Assembly (NCBI GenBank): GCA_900551775.1
Contig: URXI01000013.1
Location: forward strand, 1 to 31,929
Length of the DNA: 31,929 nt
DNA from: an uncultured Eubacterium sp.
GTDB taxonomy: Bacteria; Bacillota; Clostridia; Peptostreptococcales; Anaerovoracaceae
Direction: 5' to 3'
Shown here: positions 9,501-16,430 of the stretch, one piece after another
Position numbering within the stretch: position 1 is the first letter of the stretch
Layout of the letters: each line of letters starts with the position of its first letter
The notes under the pieces: model-generated
Seen by the model: the letters and a program-made list of their open reading frames with translations, nothing else
What the model was told of the DNA's origin: nothing
Database searches by the model: none
Program-made: the position numbers and the translations under genes

Positions 9501-10113
9501 CCCCCTTGGATAGGCCCGTGGTACCGGAAGTGTACATCAAAGTCGCCATCTGGTCGGGGTCGATCTCCGCATCTACAAAGTCACGGATTCCCTCTTTCAG
9601 AAGTTTCTGACCTTCTTCGATCAGCTTATCCATAGACAGATATTGGTCTGTGTGCTCGTCTTCTCCCATAGAAATAAAGTATTCTAAATCAAAACGCTCC
9701 TCGAAGAGTCCTTTGATGCTCTTTTCCGAGCGTTTCGTGTAGATCAGCGCGCTGGCGCCAGATCTCTTTACCAGATTTTTCAATTCTTCCGCCGGGAGAT
9801 TCTTGTCTAGCGGTACGACAACGCCGACACCGCACACCGTTGCAAAATAGGACAAAAGCCACTGGTAGCAACTCTCTCCGATTACTGCGATTTTCTTTCC
9901 TGCCAGCCCTAAGTCCATGAGCCTGGTTCCGAGGGCATCCAGCTTTTCCTTGAACTCGCCATAGGTGAGCGGCTGAAAGGTTCCGACCGGCTTATCTTTC
10001 TGCAGATAAGCCGGTCGGTCTCTGAACAGCTCTGCGCTCTTCACAATCATATCCTTGAGATCAGAAACCTCTCTCACCGGATAATACACACCGTCATATT
10101 TTACATTATTCAT
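6556..10113 (-). CDS. Tandem-fused double acyl-CoA synthetase (AMP-binding)
   Basis: One frame encodes two complete adenylate-forming enzymes, each resembling FadD-type long-chain acyl-CoA synthetases (fatty acid + ATP + CoA to acyl-CoA + AMP + PPi). Half 1 covers residues 1 to about 580: P-loop TSGTTGLSKG near residue 194, GYGMSENAP, YTGDLGYFDEDG and C-terminal lysine region TTTGKIKR. Half 2 repeats all of these: TSGTTGMAKA, GYGLTECSP, YTGDLGYVDNED and TTGKKIKRF. Normal members have about 600 residues. At 8365-8367 the second half begins at an ATG preceded by AAAGAGGAG, a ribosome site kept inside the coding frame. Fusion of two former genes, or internal initiation giving a separate 603-residue enzyme, is therefore likely. 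The ATG at 10140 opens the frame but has no ribosome site; 10113 has AAGGA about 13 bases upstream and is preferred with reservation. The next gene overlaps its stop. Confidence 0.88.
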   Translation of the reverse strand: MNNVKYDGVYYPVREVSDLKDMIVKSAELFRDRPAYLQKDKPVGTFQPLTYGEFKEKLDALGTRLMDLGLAGKKIAVIGESCYQWLLSYFATVCGVGVVVPLDKNLPAEELKNLVKRSGASALIYTKRSEKSIKGLFEERFDLEYFISMGEDEHTDQYLSMDKLIEEGQKLLKEGIRDFVDAEIDPDQMATLMYTSGTTGLSKGVMLSHKNIVANVYNMSKLVHIPEGGIVLSILPIHHAYEFTCSICTTFYQGQTVAICEGIKYIQKNMIEAKANIMLGVPLVFEKMYKGMWKQAESRGEAEKLRKAIDLSRKLKLYNNQKLMKKLFKAIHQNFGNNITLFIAGGAAIDPKVIEDFEAMGLPMMQGYGMSENAPIIAVNQDRYSKAASVGKPMPQTEVKIVDPDEDGIGEVACKGPSVMMGYYDNPEATAEVLRDGWLYTGDLGYFDEDGFLYLTGRKKTVIVTKGGKNIFPEEVEAVLMENELIQEVVVYGVADQKVGNVMVTADIYPNYPLLEEQQGEMNSSQVYHFYKKIVDDANKTMPAYKNVKRINIRETEFDKTTTGKIKRYGANTEHNTGKEETMNYQEIKNMEMKRAKAFAKALEDSKDPYVRYKTSRPITDIKHMFETSVEAYGDNVAFMQKFEKDQPYSSITYKQALADVNGLGTALINRGLKNKRIGIIGETCYQWESSYLATLNGTGVVVPLDKELSAKELEHLIIEAEVSCVIFGKKFEKTFKEMKDGGNTPLEVLINFDTKEHQEDVLSWSALVEEGKNQVAQGDRQFLDAEIIADDMSVLLFTSGTTGMAKAVMLSHRNLAEDLMAAPTILNVNTWDIFFSVLPVHHTYECTCAFLMPLYKGAAIAYCQGLKYITKNLEEVQPTMILGVPVLIETLYKKIWKNVRAQGKEKLLTRLLAMNRKTKKIGLDISKPFTKEILAVFGGRMRVIISGGAAIDPAILQFFNDIGIIAVQGYGLTECSPMAALNPDVPKDMRNKSVGHLLPGMEVKIIDKDEDGIGEICFKGGNVMMGYYKNPEATAEVLKDGWFYTGDLGYVDNEDFIYITGRKKNVIITKNGKNVFPEELEYLLGKIPYIAESMVWGDEGEDGSNDTSIVATVTLDAEEVVETLGEDYTEEQARELIWEEVDKINEELAYYKKIKKVKIRKEDFEKTTGKKIKRFVDSNKEENK

Positions 10114-10156
10114 GATTAATTCTTCTTTCCTTTTGATCATTAGTCGTTAATAAGAT

Positions 10157-10185
10157 ATTTTACCATTTTTGCGGTATTTTATCAA
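10157..10185 (-). promoter_or_regulatory. Promoter of the acyl-CoA synthetase-racemase operon
   Basis: Minus strand: TTGATA (10180-10185), a 17-bp spacer, TAAAAT (10157-10162), about 45 bases before the preferred start codon. Confidence 0.65.
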
Positions 10186-10492
10186 TAGTCGGTTGCTTGG
10201 ATTTCACGGCAAACGCATGAAATTACGGTGCCCCGGCAGCATAGCAGTGGCGGCGCATAGAATCCTTCTGCAGCGGTTACGCAGATTGACTAAAATACGC
10301 CGCTTTCGTTACGCAGCGCCTCGCTCTGACGGGGTGGTTGCGTAACCCAGCGATAATAAATAGATTGGGTATACAATCCCATCTTTACCTTAAGGGCAAA
10401 TCGCCCTAAAATAGACGTAATAATTGTATAGACTAGAACTAACACATTACTACGAAATACTTTTTGGGAATGATTTTAAGAGGTGGACAGAG
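10186..10492. other. Intergenic region with three GTTACGCA motifs
   Basis: About 300 bases between divergent genes with no convincing small gene. GTTACGCAG occurs at 10276-10284 and 10308-10316, and GTTACGCA in reverse at 10339-10346, so the second and third could form a hairpin. The part before 10350 is richer in G+C than its surroundings. A promoter for the XRE gene is expected between 10350 and 10480, but no clear one was found. Confidence 0.45.
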
Positions 10493-10855
10493 ATGATTGA
10501 GAAGAAAGAAAACAAAAACGCAAATAAACAGATAGGGGAAAGAATCAAAGCTGCCCGAGAAGCATCGGCATATACGCAGGAACGGTTTGCTGAAGAAATC
10601 GGACTCTCCATACAGCATATCTCGAATCTGGAAAGGGGAATCACCGGCCCTTCCATTGACACCATCATCAAAATGAGCAAGGTGCTGGGCGTGTCCTGCG
10701 ACTATCTTCTCTTAGGGCGCTCGGGGGAGAGAGACGTGGCAAAGGTCGCCACTAATTTGGATAACCTGACCCACGACCAATTGTTGATTGTGGACAAAGG
10801 CATCCACATCATATTGGAAGCCTTTCAGGTGCCGAAAAATGATGAAAGAGATTGA
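10493..10855 (+). CDS. XRE-family helix-turn-helix regulator
   Basis: Cytoplasmic DNA-binding protein of 120 residues. Residues ~14-70 form a Cro/C1-type HTH (IGERIKAAREASAYTQERFA, GLSIQHISNLERG, PSIDTIIKMSKVLGVSCDYLL). The rest is a short helical tail (THDQLLIVDKGIHIILEAF), perhaps for dimerisation. The frame is open from 10424, but ATG 10493 is chosen because GAGGTGG lies six bases before it and the HTH starts soon after. It faces away from the acyl-CoA synthetase operon and converges on the DUF4143 ATPase. No target operator can be assigned. This type of single-domain regulator is common both in chromosomes and in mobile DNA. Confidence 0.88.
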   Translation: MIEKKENKNANKQIGERIKAAREASAYTQERFAEEIGLSIQHISNLERGITGPSIDTIIKMSKVLGVSCDYLLLGRSGERDVAKVATNLDNLTHDQLLIVDKGIHIILEAFQVPKNDERD

Positions 10856-10916
10856 GGCATGGTAATGCTGCAAGGTACAGACCGACCGCAAATCTAAGCC
10901 AGAGCATAATATAGGC

Positions 10917-12131
10917 TTACTCTGTCATACCCATCAGCCAGTCCAAGGCATTGATACGGCGGATGCCATTATAGTCCCCTTCGGGATCTTCGTCGAGGGT
11001 CAAAATCAGTTTTGGATAATGATCGTTGATCTTTTCCAATGGTGCCAGCTCACGGCACAGTATACTTTCATCTCTGACCGTGGCTGCAACTTGATAATAG
11101 GTGATCTTTTTCTGATCCATCGCGACAAAGTCCACTTCTAATTCACCCACTTTGCCGACATATACATCAAATCCTCCCCGCAAAAGTTCCAAGTACACTA
11201 CATTTTCAAGAATGTGACCCACATCTGTCGAGCGAGAACCCAGCATCATATAGCGCATACCGATATCCACGACATAATATTTTTCTTGTGTTTTTAGGTA
11301 TTGTCTGCCTTTGATGTTGTATCGTTTCGCTTGGTACACGACAAAACTTTCTAACAAGCCATCCAGATATTTTTCTACAGTTTTTACATCAATTTTTCTT
11401 CCTTCAGATGTCATCGTGTCTGCAATTTTCTTTGTTGAAAGCGGATTTCCAACATTGTCAAAGATAAATCTCGTGATACTCTCCAGCATCATTGTGTCAG
11501 AAATCTTTTTTCGCGACGCAATATCTTTGACTACGATCGTGCTGTAGATGCCTTCCAAGTAGTCCTTAATCTCCCTCTGCTGCCCCTTCAGTTCCAGCGC
11601 ATAGGGGAAAGAACTCTCTTCCAGATAGGTCAAATATTTTCGCGAAAGGTTGTCGTTATCCCCTGTACTTGAGACGTATTCTTTGAACGACAGCGGCAGC
11701 ATGGATATCTTTACATATCGTCCCGAAATAAGGGTTGCAATTTCGCTCGAAAGCATATAAGCATTTGAACCCGTGAGATAGATGTCTACGTTCTCCCTCA
11801 GATAAAGGCTGTCTACCACCCTCGGAAACTCCGGGCAGTGCTGCACTTCGTCCAAAAAGATATAGGTCATCTTCCCTTCAACCAACCGCCCTTTGATATA
11901 CTCGTGTAATTTGGCCGGATCCCTAAGCTCGTAATGATCAAAATCTTCCAGATTAACTGTCACAATCTGTTCCTCTTCAATCCCTTGGTCGCGCAGATAA
12001 TCCTGATACATTTCCAGCAAAGTCGATTTGCCGCATCTGCGGACACCAACCACGATTTTCATGATTTTTTTATCTCGGAATGCAATCAGTTTGTTCAGAT
12101 ATTCTATTCTTTCTATTCTCCGTACAGCCAT
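10917..12131 (-). CDS. AAA ATPase with DUF4143 domain
   Basis: 404-residue protein of the widespread AAA_14/DUF4143 family, whose cellular role is not established. The N-terminal ATPase has Walker A GVRRCGKST (residues 29-37), Walker B IFLDEVQ (from residue 91) and a sensor-like LTGSNAYMLS. The C-terminal DUF4143 part includes winged-helix features (STKKIADTMTSEG) and a nuclease-like PD-(D/E)XK pattern (GELEVDFVA ... YYQVA) near the end. Its start has GGAGGT six bases upstream. It is transcribed alone from a promoter overlapping a 21-bp inverted repeat (12161-12226). Genomes of anaerobes often carry many copies of such genes, which points to accessory DNA. Confidence 0.9.
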   Translation of the reverse strand: MAVRRIERIEYLNKLIAFRDKKIMKIVVGVRRCGKSTLLEMYQDYLRDQGIEEEQIVTVNLEDFDHYELRDPAKLHEYIKGRLVEGKMTYIFLDEVQHCPEFPRVVDSLYLRENVDIYLTGSNAYMLSSEIATLISGRYVKISMLPLSFKEYVSSTGDNDNLSRKYLTYLEESSFPYALELKGQQREIKDYLEGIYSTIVVKDIASRKKISDTMMLESITRFIFDNVGNPLSTKKIADTMTSEGRKIDVKTVEKYLDGLLESFVVYQAKRYNIKGRQYLKTQEKYYVVDIGMRYMMLGSRSTDVGHILENVVYLELLRGGFDVYVGKVGELEVDFVAMDQKKITYYQVAATVRDESILCRELAPLEKINDHYPKLILTLDEDPEGDYNGIRRINALDWLMGMTE

Positions 12132-12160
12132 ATCAGTACCTCCAGATCATTTATGCCCAT

Positions 12161-12226
12161 ATTATATCCAAAAACATCAAAAACAACAATAGTTTTTGGA
12201 AACTATTCCAAAAACTATTGTTGTTT
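12161..12226 (-). promoter_or_regulatory. Promoter and 21-bp perfect inverted repeat upstream of the ATPase gene
   Basis: 12181-12201 and 12206-12226 are perfect inverted repeats of 21 bp with a 4-base centre. On the minus strand TTGTTG (12184-12189), inside one arm, stands 17 bp from TATAAT (12161-12166). The motif CCAAAAAC occurs again at 12168-12175 within the spacer. An operator overlapping the -35 is the likely reading. A hairpin terminator for the gene ending at 12309, followed by TTTTTGATG, is the alternative. Confidence 0.65.
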
Positions 12227-12308
12227 GTCACAATTAAAATTAATCGTCTAGTAAGGCCTACTAAATTTATATATAATAATTTTTCATAGAAAAATTAAGA
12301 GATAACCT

Positions 12309-12770
12309 TCAGTCCCCCTTTCCCGTCATTCTGGAGCGAATCTCTGAAACAGCAGGAGCGCAGTTCTGTAAAGCCATAACTTCGAAGGTTGCAAATTTTG
12401 TATATATCATAATGCGCTTTCCAGCATTTGTTACGTTCACAATTTCGCTAAAAGAAATTTCAAAATCTTGCATAGGTATACCAGGATTGTTCCGGCTCAA
12501 TGCGGTACGCCCAGAAACGCCATCCTCGTAAACATCACAATATGATTTTGAACCTGCAAATACAAGAATCAAATTATAGGTTGGATATAAAATAGGCCAT
12601 ATCCAACCTACTAGCCAAAGCAGGTCTCCCATTGTTCCCATGCTAGAGAATGCCTCCCTCGTAAATAGAATTAAAACCCCGAATGCATACATAATAATGC
12701 TACAAATCAAAAGCACAGTTTTTCTTTTACCCGCAGATGATTTTGTGGATACTATGAGCTTACCTTTCAT
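12309..12770 (-). CDS. Small membrane protein with PH-like cytoplasmic tail
   Basis: Unrecognised protein of 153 residues. Two hydrophobic segments (residues ~19-37, TVLLICSIIMYAFGVLILF, and ~48-72) are followed by a soluble tail of about 80 residues containing DVYEDGVSGRTAL and DFEISFSEIVNV, a pattern like bacterial PH/YcxB-type domains. The function is unknown. The frame opens at a TTG at 12785, but ATG 12770 is chosen because GGAGG lies eight bases before it. It follows the secreted peptidase gene by about 140 bases in the same direction, so it may be the tail of the envelope operon or separately transcribed; no convincing promoter was seen. Confidence 0.7.
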   Translation of the reverse strand: MKGKLIVSTKSSAGKRKTVLLICSIIMYAFGVLILFTREAFSSMGTMGDLLWLVGWIWPILYPTYNLILVFAGSKSYCDVYEDGVSGRTALSRNNPGIPMQDFEISFSEIVNVTNAGKRIMIYTKFATFEVMALQNCAPAVSEIRSRMTGKGD

Positions 12771-12909
12771 AACTAAGTCCTCCAATATGTTTCGGCAGTG
12801 TTAATTAGTTTAACTAAGGAAGCCAACATTTTAAGATGCACTTACCGATTTCTTTCTAGTAGTTGAATTCATGCGGGAGGAATTGTATCTTACCGCTATA
12901 CCCAATATT

Positions 12910-14427
12910 CTAATTGATATACCAAACTTTCTTCACATTACTTATAGACTTCCCTGGTAAGAAAGAGGTTCCGATCGATATGTAACTCTTCTTTGCATTA
13001 ACTGCAGGATCCAAAACTTTAAAATCACTGTTTAAATAAACTGCGTGTGATCTAGAAGAGTTCCACCCGTAGATAACTATTCCTTCAGGATGTTGAACTA
13101 ATAACTTTTTAAGTGTAGCTTCTTTTTCAGATTTAGTGCCGCTAATATACATTGATTTAACCTTATATCCTCCATAACTAAAATTACCTTTCAGTCCATC
13201 GGATGTCCATGCTACCTTACGTACTTTCTGTTCAGTCACCGCTGTATACGCATTCCCTTTCATATAGTATTTAGCTCTAAGCAAAATTGTTGCTGAAGCG
13301 CTGGTACAACTTCTCGAATTCATTTGCGACACTCTAACACTATCTGGGATTTTACAAGTCGTTGACGGCTTGGAAGGGCTCGGGGTAGTTGTTTTGCTGC
13401 AATAATCAAGACTTACCCATCCGGTCTTTCCATTATATGTAGTTTTCCCCCAACTCCCATTAACCTGAGACACATAGATCACTGCCTTATATGGAATTGC
13501 GGTCAGCAAGCTACCGTTCGTACTGTTGCTGCTACGTAGGTTGACTCCTTTTGTGTGAGATACTTGATAATATCCCACTGTCGCAGTCGGAGCCGTAGGC
13601 TTAGGCGTTGTCGTATTGCCTGAACCAGCAGATGCAATACTAAATGTGAATCTTTGTGCCAAAGTATTGTTTCTACTATATTGCTGGTATTTTGTTGCCT
13701 TAGTTAAATTGTTACCTGGCAAATCCAAGGCCAGTCCGCTGTTTTGGTTAATGATTTCGTATGACTGTCTTGCTCTGTCATATACGATGTACCAGTGTTT
13801 ACATTTATACCCTGACTCATATTTCCATTGCGCTACTTGACCACCGTTGGACATAGATGAATTTCTCACCTCTAAGACTTTTCCAGATACTCGGACATTA
13901 ATCCTATAACTGCCATCAGAATTTCTTGTAAGGTAAAACAATTGGTTTTTATTGTTATTCACTACCGTCCAGAGCTGCACTCTGGCACCATCAGAATATT
14001 GGGCTTCCATCGGGATATCCAAACATCCATTTGTTGTTCCACCCTGCATGATTCGGTAATCCGTTGACATCTTGAGTTGCTGATATGCCAGATACTCTCC
14101 CATCAAATAATCCCATGTAATCTTTCCCATTTTTCCATCTACAGTCAAGCGACGACTTGACTGATACCGCTTTACTGCCGCTTGCATCAAAGGTCCATAT
14201 CCTCCATCCACTGAAAGTCGTTCGTTACAAACAGCATTAAGAGCTTGCTGCGCAAGCCTTACTTTGTTTGAATCGTTGGTAGATACACCAACTCTAAGCG
14301 TATATTCAGGCGCAGCATATGGATCACTTGCTGCCGAAACTGACTGTGTACTGATGCTCAACCCCGCAATCAATGCGAGAATAAGCACAAGTGCTAAAGC
14401 GCTACGCATTTTAAAGTTCTTGATCAT
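12910..14427 (-). CDS. Secreted multidomain protein: PG-binding, ricin-type lectin, SH3, C39-like cysteine peptidase
   Basis: 505 residues. Signal peptide residues 1-33 (hydrophobic core ALALVLILALIAGL, cleavage near VSA-AS). Residues ~50-110 form a peptidoglycan-binding repeat (VRLAQQALNA, VDGGYGPLMQAAVKRYQ, TVDGKMGKITWDYL). Residues ~120-262 form a ricin-B-like lectin (QLWTV, YRINVRVSGKVLEV, LALDLPGNN). After a Thr/Pro linker, residues ~286-343 form an SH3b domain (GVNLRSSNSTNGSLL, WGKTTYNGKTGWV). The C-terminal ~145 residues fit a C39/papain-like peptidase, with Q368, C374 (SRSCTSASATILL), H461 (SRSHAVYL) and D473 (KVLDPA) as predicted catalytic set. It probably acts outside the cell at the wall. 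The substrate is unknown and a bacteriocin-processing role is not indicated. GAGGAGG precedes the start. Fifth gene of the run from 18807. Confidence 0.85.
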   Translation of the reverse strand: MIKNFKMRSALALVLILALIAGLSISTQSVSAASDPYAAPEYTLRVGVSTNDSNKVRLAQQALNAVCNERLSVDGGYGPLMQAAVKRYQSSRRLTVDGKMGKITWDYLMGEYLAYQQLKMSTDYRIMQGGTTNGCLDIPMEAQYSDGARVQLWTVVNNNKNQLFYLTRNSDGSYRINVRVSGKVLEVRNSSMSNGGQVAQWKYESGYKCKHWYIVYDRARQSYEIINQNSGLALDLPGNNLTKATKYQQYSRNNTLAQRFTFSIASAGSGNTTTPKPTAPTATVGYYQVSHTKGVNLRSSNSTNGSLLTAIPYKAVIYVSQVNGSWGKTTYNGKTGWVSLDYCSKTTTPSPSKPSTTCKIPDSVRVSQMNSRSCTSASATILLRAKYYMKGNAYTAVTEQKVRKVAWTSDGLKGNFSYGGYKVKSMYISGTKSEKEATLKKLLVQHPEGIVIYGWNSSRSHAVYLNSDFKVLDPAVNAKKSYISIGTSFLPGKSISNVKKVWYIN

Positions 14428-14485
14428 CGCTCTTCCTCCTCTTCATTTACAATACCACCAACTTTTATTTTCTTCCTCGTCCCAT

Positions 14486-14791
14486 TTACTTCACTGAATC
14501 TTTCACCTCTGCGTAACAATCGGCACATACAAACATTTCAGCATCTAGTAAGTTTGTGTAATGCTCTGTCGCTTCATTGCCACAAATCATACACTCACTG
14601 CTGCACTCTTCGCACACATAGCATGTCGTCCCATTAGCAGTGGTGTATTCAACCGATGGTGAATGATTACACCAGGCACACGGTTCTTCTACCAATTTCG
14701 CACCGCAGGCGAATGTGGCGGTTATCGTCAGAATAACCACAGTAATCACTGCTAACGTCTTTACGATTGATCTGTTTTTTTCCATATTCAT
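14486..14791 (-). CDS. Small exported Cys-rich protein with zinc-ribbon-like motifs
   Basis: Unrecognised 101-residue protein. Residues ~8-28 form a membrane or signal segment (TLAVITVVILTITATFACG); the Cys after TFA could be lipidated, but the site is a poor lipobox. The remainder is rich in Cys pairs: CAWC, CYVCEEC, CMIC and CADC, arranged as in zinc ribbons or LIM-like knuckles. Such motifs are unusual in an exported protein. The ATG at 14791 is chosen over the TTG at 14797 because GAGGAG lies just upstream. It sits between the lipoprotein and the secreted peptidase gene, with gaps under 60 bases on both sides, so it is likely part of the same operon. Confidence 0.7.
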   Translation of the reverse strand: MNMEKNRSIVKTLAVITVVILTITATFACGAKLVEEPCAWCNHSPSVEYTTANGTTCYVCEECSSECMICGNEATEHYTNLLDAEMFVCADCYAEVKDSVK

Positions 14792-14836
14792 TCTCAATCT
14801 CCTCTCTTCTCCATACGTTTCATAATCTATAAAAGG

Positions 14837-16411
14837 CTACTCTGCATCAATCTTAGCCCAAGGAAACATCGTTTCTCCATCCATGGCTTCCTGTATCTTT
14901 TCTTCATATTCTCCAGAAGCAGTGAACGTTTTCTCTCCTTCGCTATCAATATAATACTCTTCTCCGTTGTCTAGCCCGTAAGCCTCCGTTTGTGTCGGCG
15001 AAGTTGTTTTCTCCGCCAAATAGTAATGGGTGATTTCCCCTGAATTATATCCTCCACTATCTGCCACCCAAAAGGTTCCATCCTCATGTATATATAAATT
15101 TGAACGGTATCCAAAAGCGCTTATATCGAAAATAGAAAACGGCTTCCCTGCTTCAAAAGTAAACATGCCATATATCCTGATATCCGCTCCGCTCCCTGCG
15201 CCAATGAGCAATTCCTTGCGGCCATCTTCGTTGAGATCAGAGAAAACATAATAAATATTCAAATTTTCTTCACTTCTGGCGCTACTTAACAGTTCTAAGT
15301 TGATATATTCGCCAATTGCCCCCATATCATCCTCATTATCGTCTAAAACATCTCGATACAGATCATTTCGCAATGCGTCTCTATACTGTTCCAGTACTGG
15401 TTCATATATTTCATTCGGGCTAAGTTCTATATCTTCAAGGCTGCCATCCTCATAGTTGAGTTGCTGCATTGTATCGTCTTCATATAGAATTTGTGCATAG
15501 TTTCGCCCGAAATAGTAGCAGCTAGCGCCTTCTTCCAGTTCCAGCAACAGATTGTCATTTTCCCCTGAAAGGTCACAGCGATGGATACTCTGCTTTTCAT
15601 CATCCCTTAAATAGATAATGTATTCCTCTGACATCGTCATCTTTGCAGCTCGGGGTAGTTCCGTTTCCTCTCCCGTTTCTAAATCCAGTAAGATATACTC
15701 TGTTTCCGGGTCATGGCGTATAGGTGCGCCCAATATGTATTGCCCATATTGTTCTCCATCAAAGTTTTCTTTGACAAGCGCTTCCTCTCCTGTCTCAGGG
15801 TCACATGAATACAAGTCAATCGTATTTGGATGCTCACTGTTATATCGAGAAAAATAGATTAGTCCGTTATAATAACCTACAAATCCATTCAATTCATCAA
15901 TTTTAGCTAACACCTCTGGTTCACCTTCCAGTTTAACTTCACTGTTTAAACCGTCTTCATCATTAGCTTTATCTGTCTCGGCTTCAGGTAAACTGACCTG
16001 ATATATTTCCCCCTCTGTATTATTAGTCTTATCTCTCTTGTCCTTCAGGTTAGCAAAATAAATAGTCTTCCCATTTGAAACGATATTCTCATCGACACTG
16101 TATCCTTTTGGGGCAGTTTGTACAGCGGTCATGTTCTTTCCACTCGTCTCACCATTAGAAACGTATAATGTGGAACGGTCCGTTTGCTTATCCTTCTCAG
16201 TCCACACGAAAAAGTCTCCGACTTTCTCTTTTACTTTTCCACCTGCATATCGGCTTGCTGATTGCATCACCACATCTTTGTTTCCTATATTTGAACTTTT
16301 TCCAGTTTCTTTATCCGCTGTACCAAGTAACTTACCTACGGCAGAATCACAGCTGCATAACATCATCATAGAGAAAACAACGCATGCCACAAAAACCTTT
16401 TTCCTTTTCAT
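14837..16411 (-). CDS. Lipoprotein with beta-propeller-like region and EF-hand-like motif
   Basis: 524 residues. An N-terminal signal ends in the lipobox LCSC (lipidated C21), so it is predicted to be anchored on the outer face of the membrane. The middle part has repeated strand patterns typical of DUF5050-like propellers (IYFANL, GLIYFSRYN, DLYSCDPETGEE, YILLDLETGEE, YIIYLRDDEKQSIHRCDLSGE). Near residue 392, DLNEDGRKELLIG looks like the calcium-binding loop of FG-GAP or dockerin-type repeats. No catalytic motif is seen; a ligand- or surface-binding role is inferred. The frame opens at 16456, but ATG 16411 has GGGAGGG before it and directly starts the signal peptide. It lies 19 bases after the upstream membrane-protein gene and is co-transcribed with it. 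Confidence 0.8.
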   Translation of the reverse strand: MKRKKVFVACVVFSMMMLCSCDSAVGKLLGTADKETGKSSNIGNKDVVMQSASRYAGGKVKEKVGDFFVWTEKDKQTDRSTLYVSNGETSGKNMTAVQTAPKGYSVDENIVSNGKTIYFANLKDKRDKTNNTEGEIYQVSLPEAETDKANDEDGLNSEVKLEGEPEVLAKIDELNGFVGYYNGLIYFSRYNSEHPNTIDLYSCDPETGEEALVKENFDGEQYGQYILGAPIRHDPETEYILLDLETGEETELPRAAKMTMSEEYIIYLRDDEKQSIHRCDLSGENDNLLLELEEGASCYYFGRNYAQILYEDDTMQQLNYEDGSLEDIELSPNEIYEPVLEQYRDALRNDLYRDVLDDNEDDMGAIGEYINLELLSSARSEENLNIYYVFSDLNEDGRKELLIGAGSGADIRIYGMFTFEAGKPFSIFDISAFGYRSNLYIHEDGTFWVADSGGYNSGEITHYYLAEKTTSPTQTEAYGLDNGEEYYIDSEGEKTFTASGEYEEKIQEAMDGETMFPWAKIDAE

Positions 16412-16430
16412 TGCACCCTCCCATTTATCT

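Noticed and set aside
10895..10919. TAAGCC/GGCTTA inverted repeat between convergent genes as a terminator
   Set aside because: Only 6 bp, 13-base loop, overlaps the stop codon, no T-run on either strand.
12800..12815. GTTAA-N5-TTAAC dyad upstream of the 12770 gene
   Set aside because: Half-sites are in the opposite order and spacing to the regulon motif, and no -10 lies at 32 bp.
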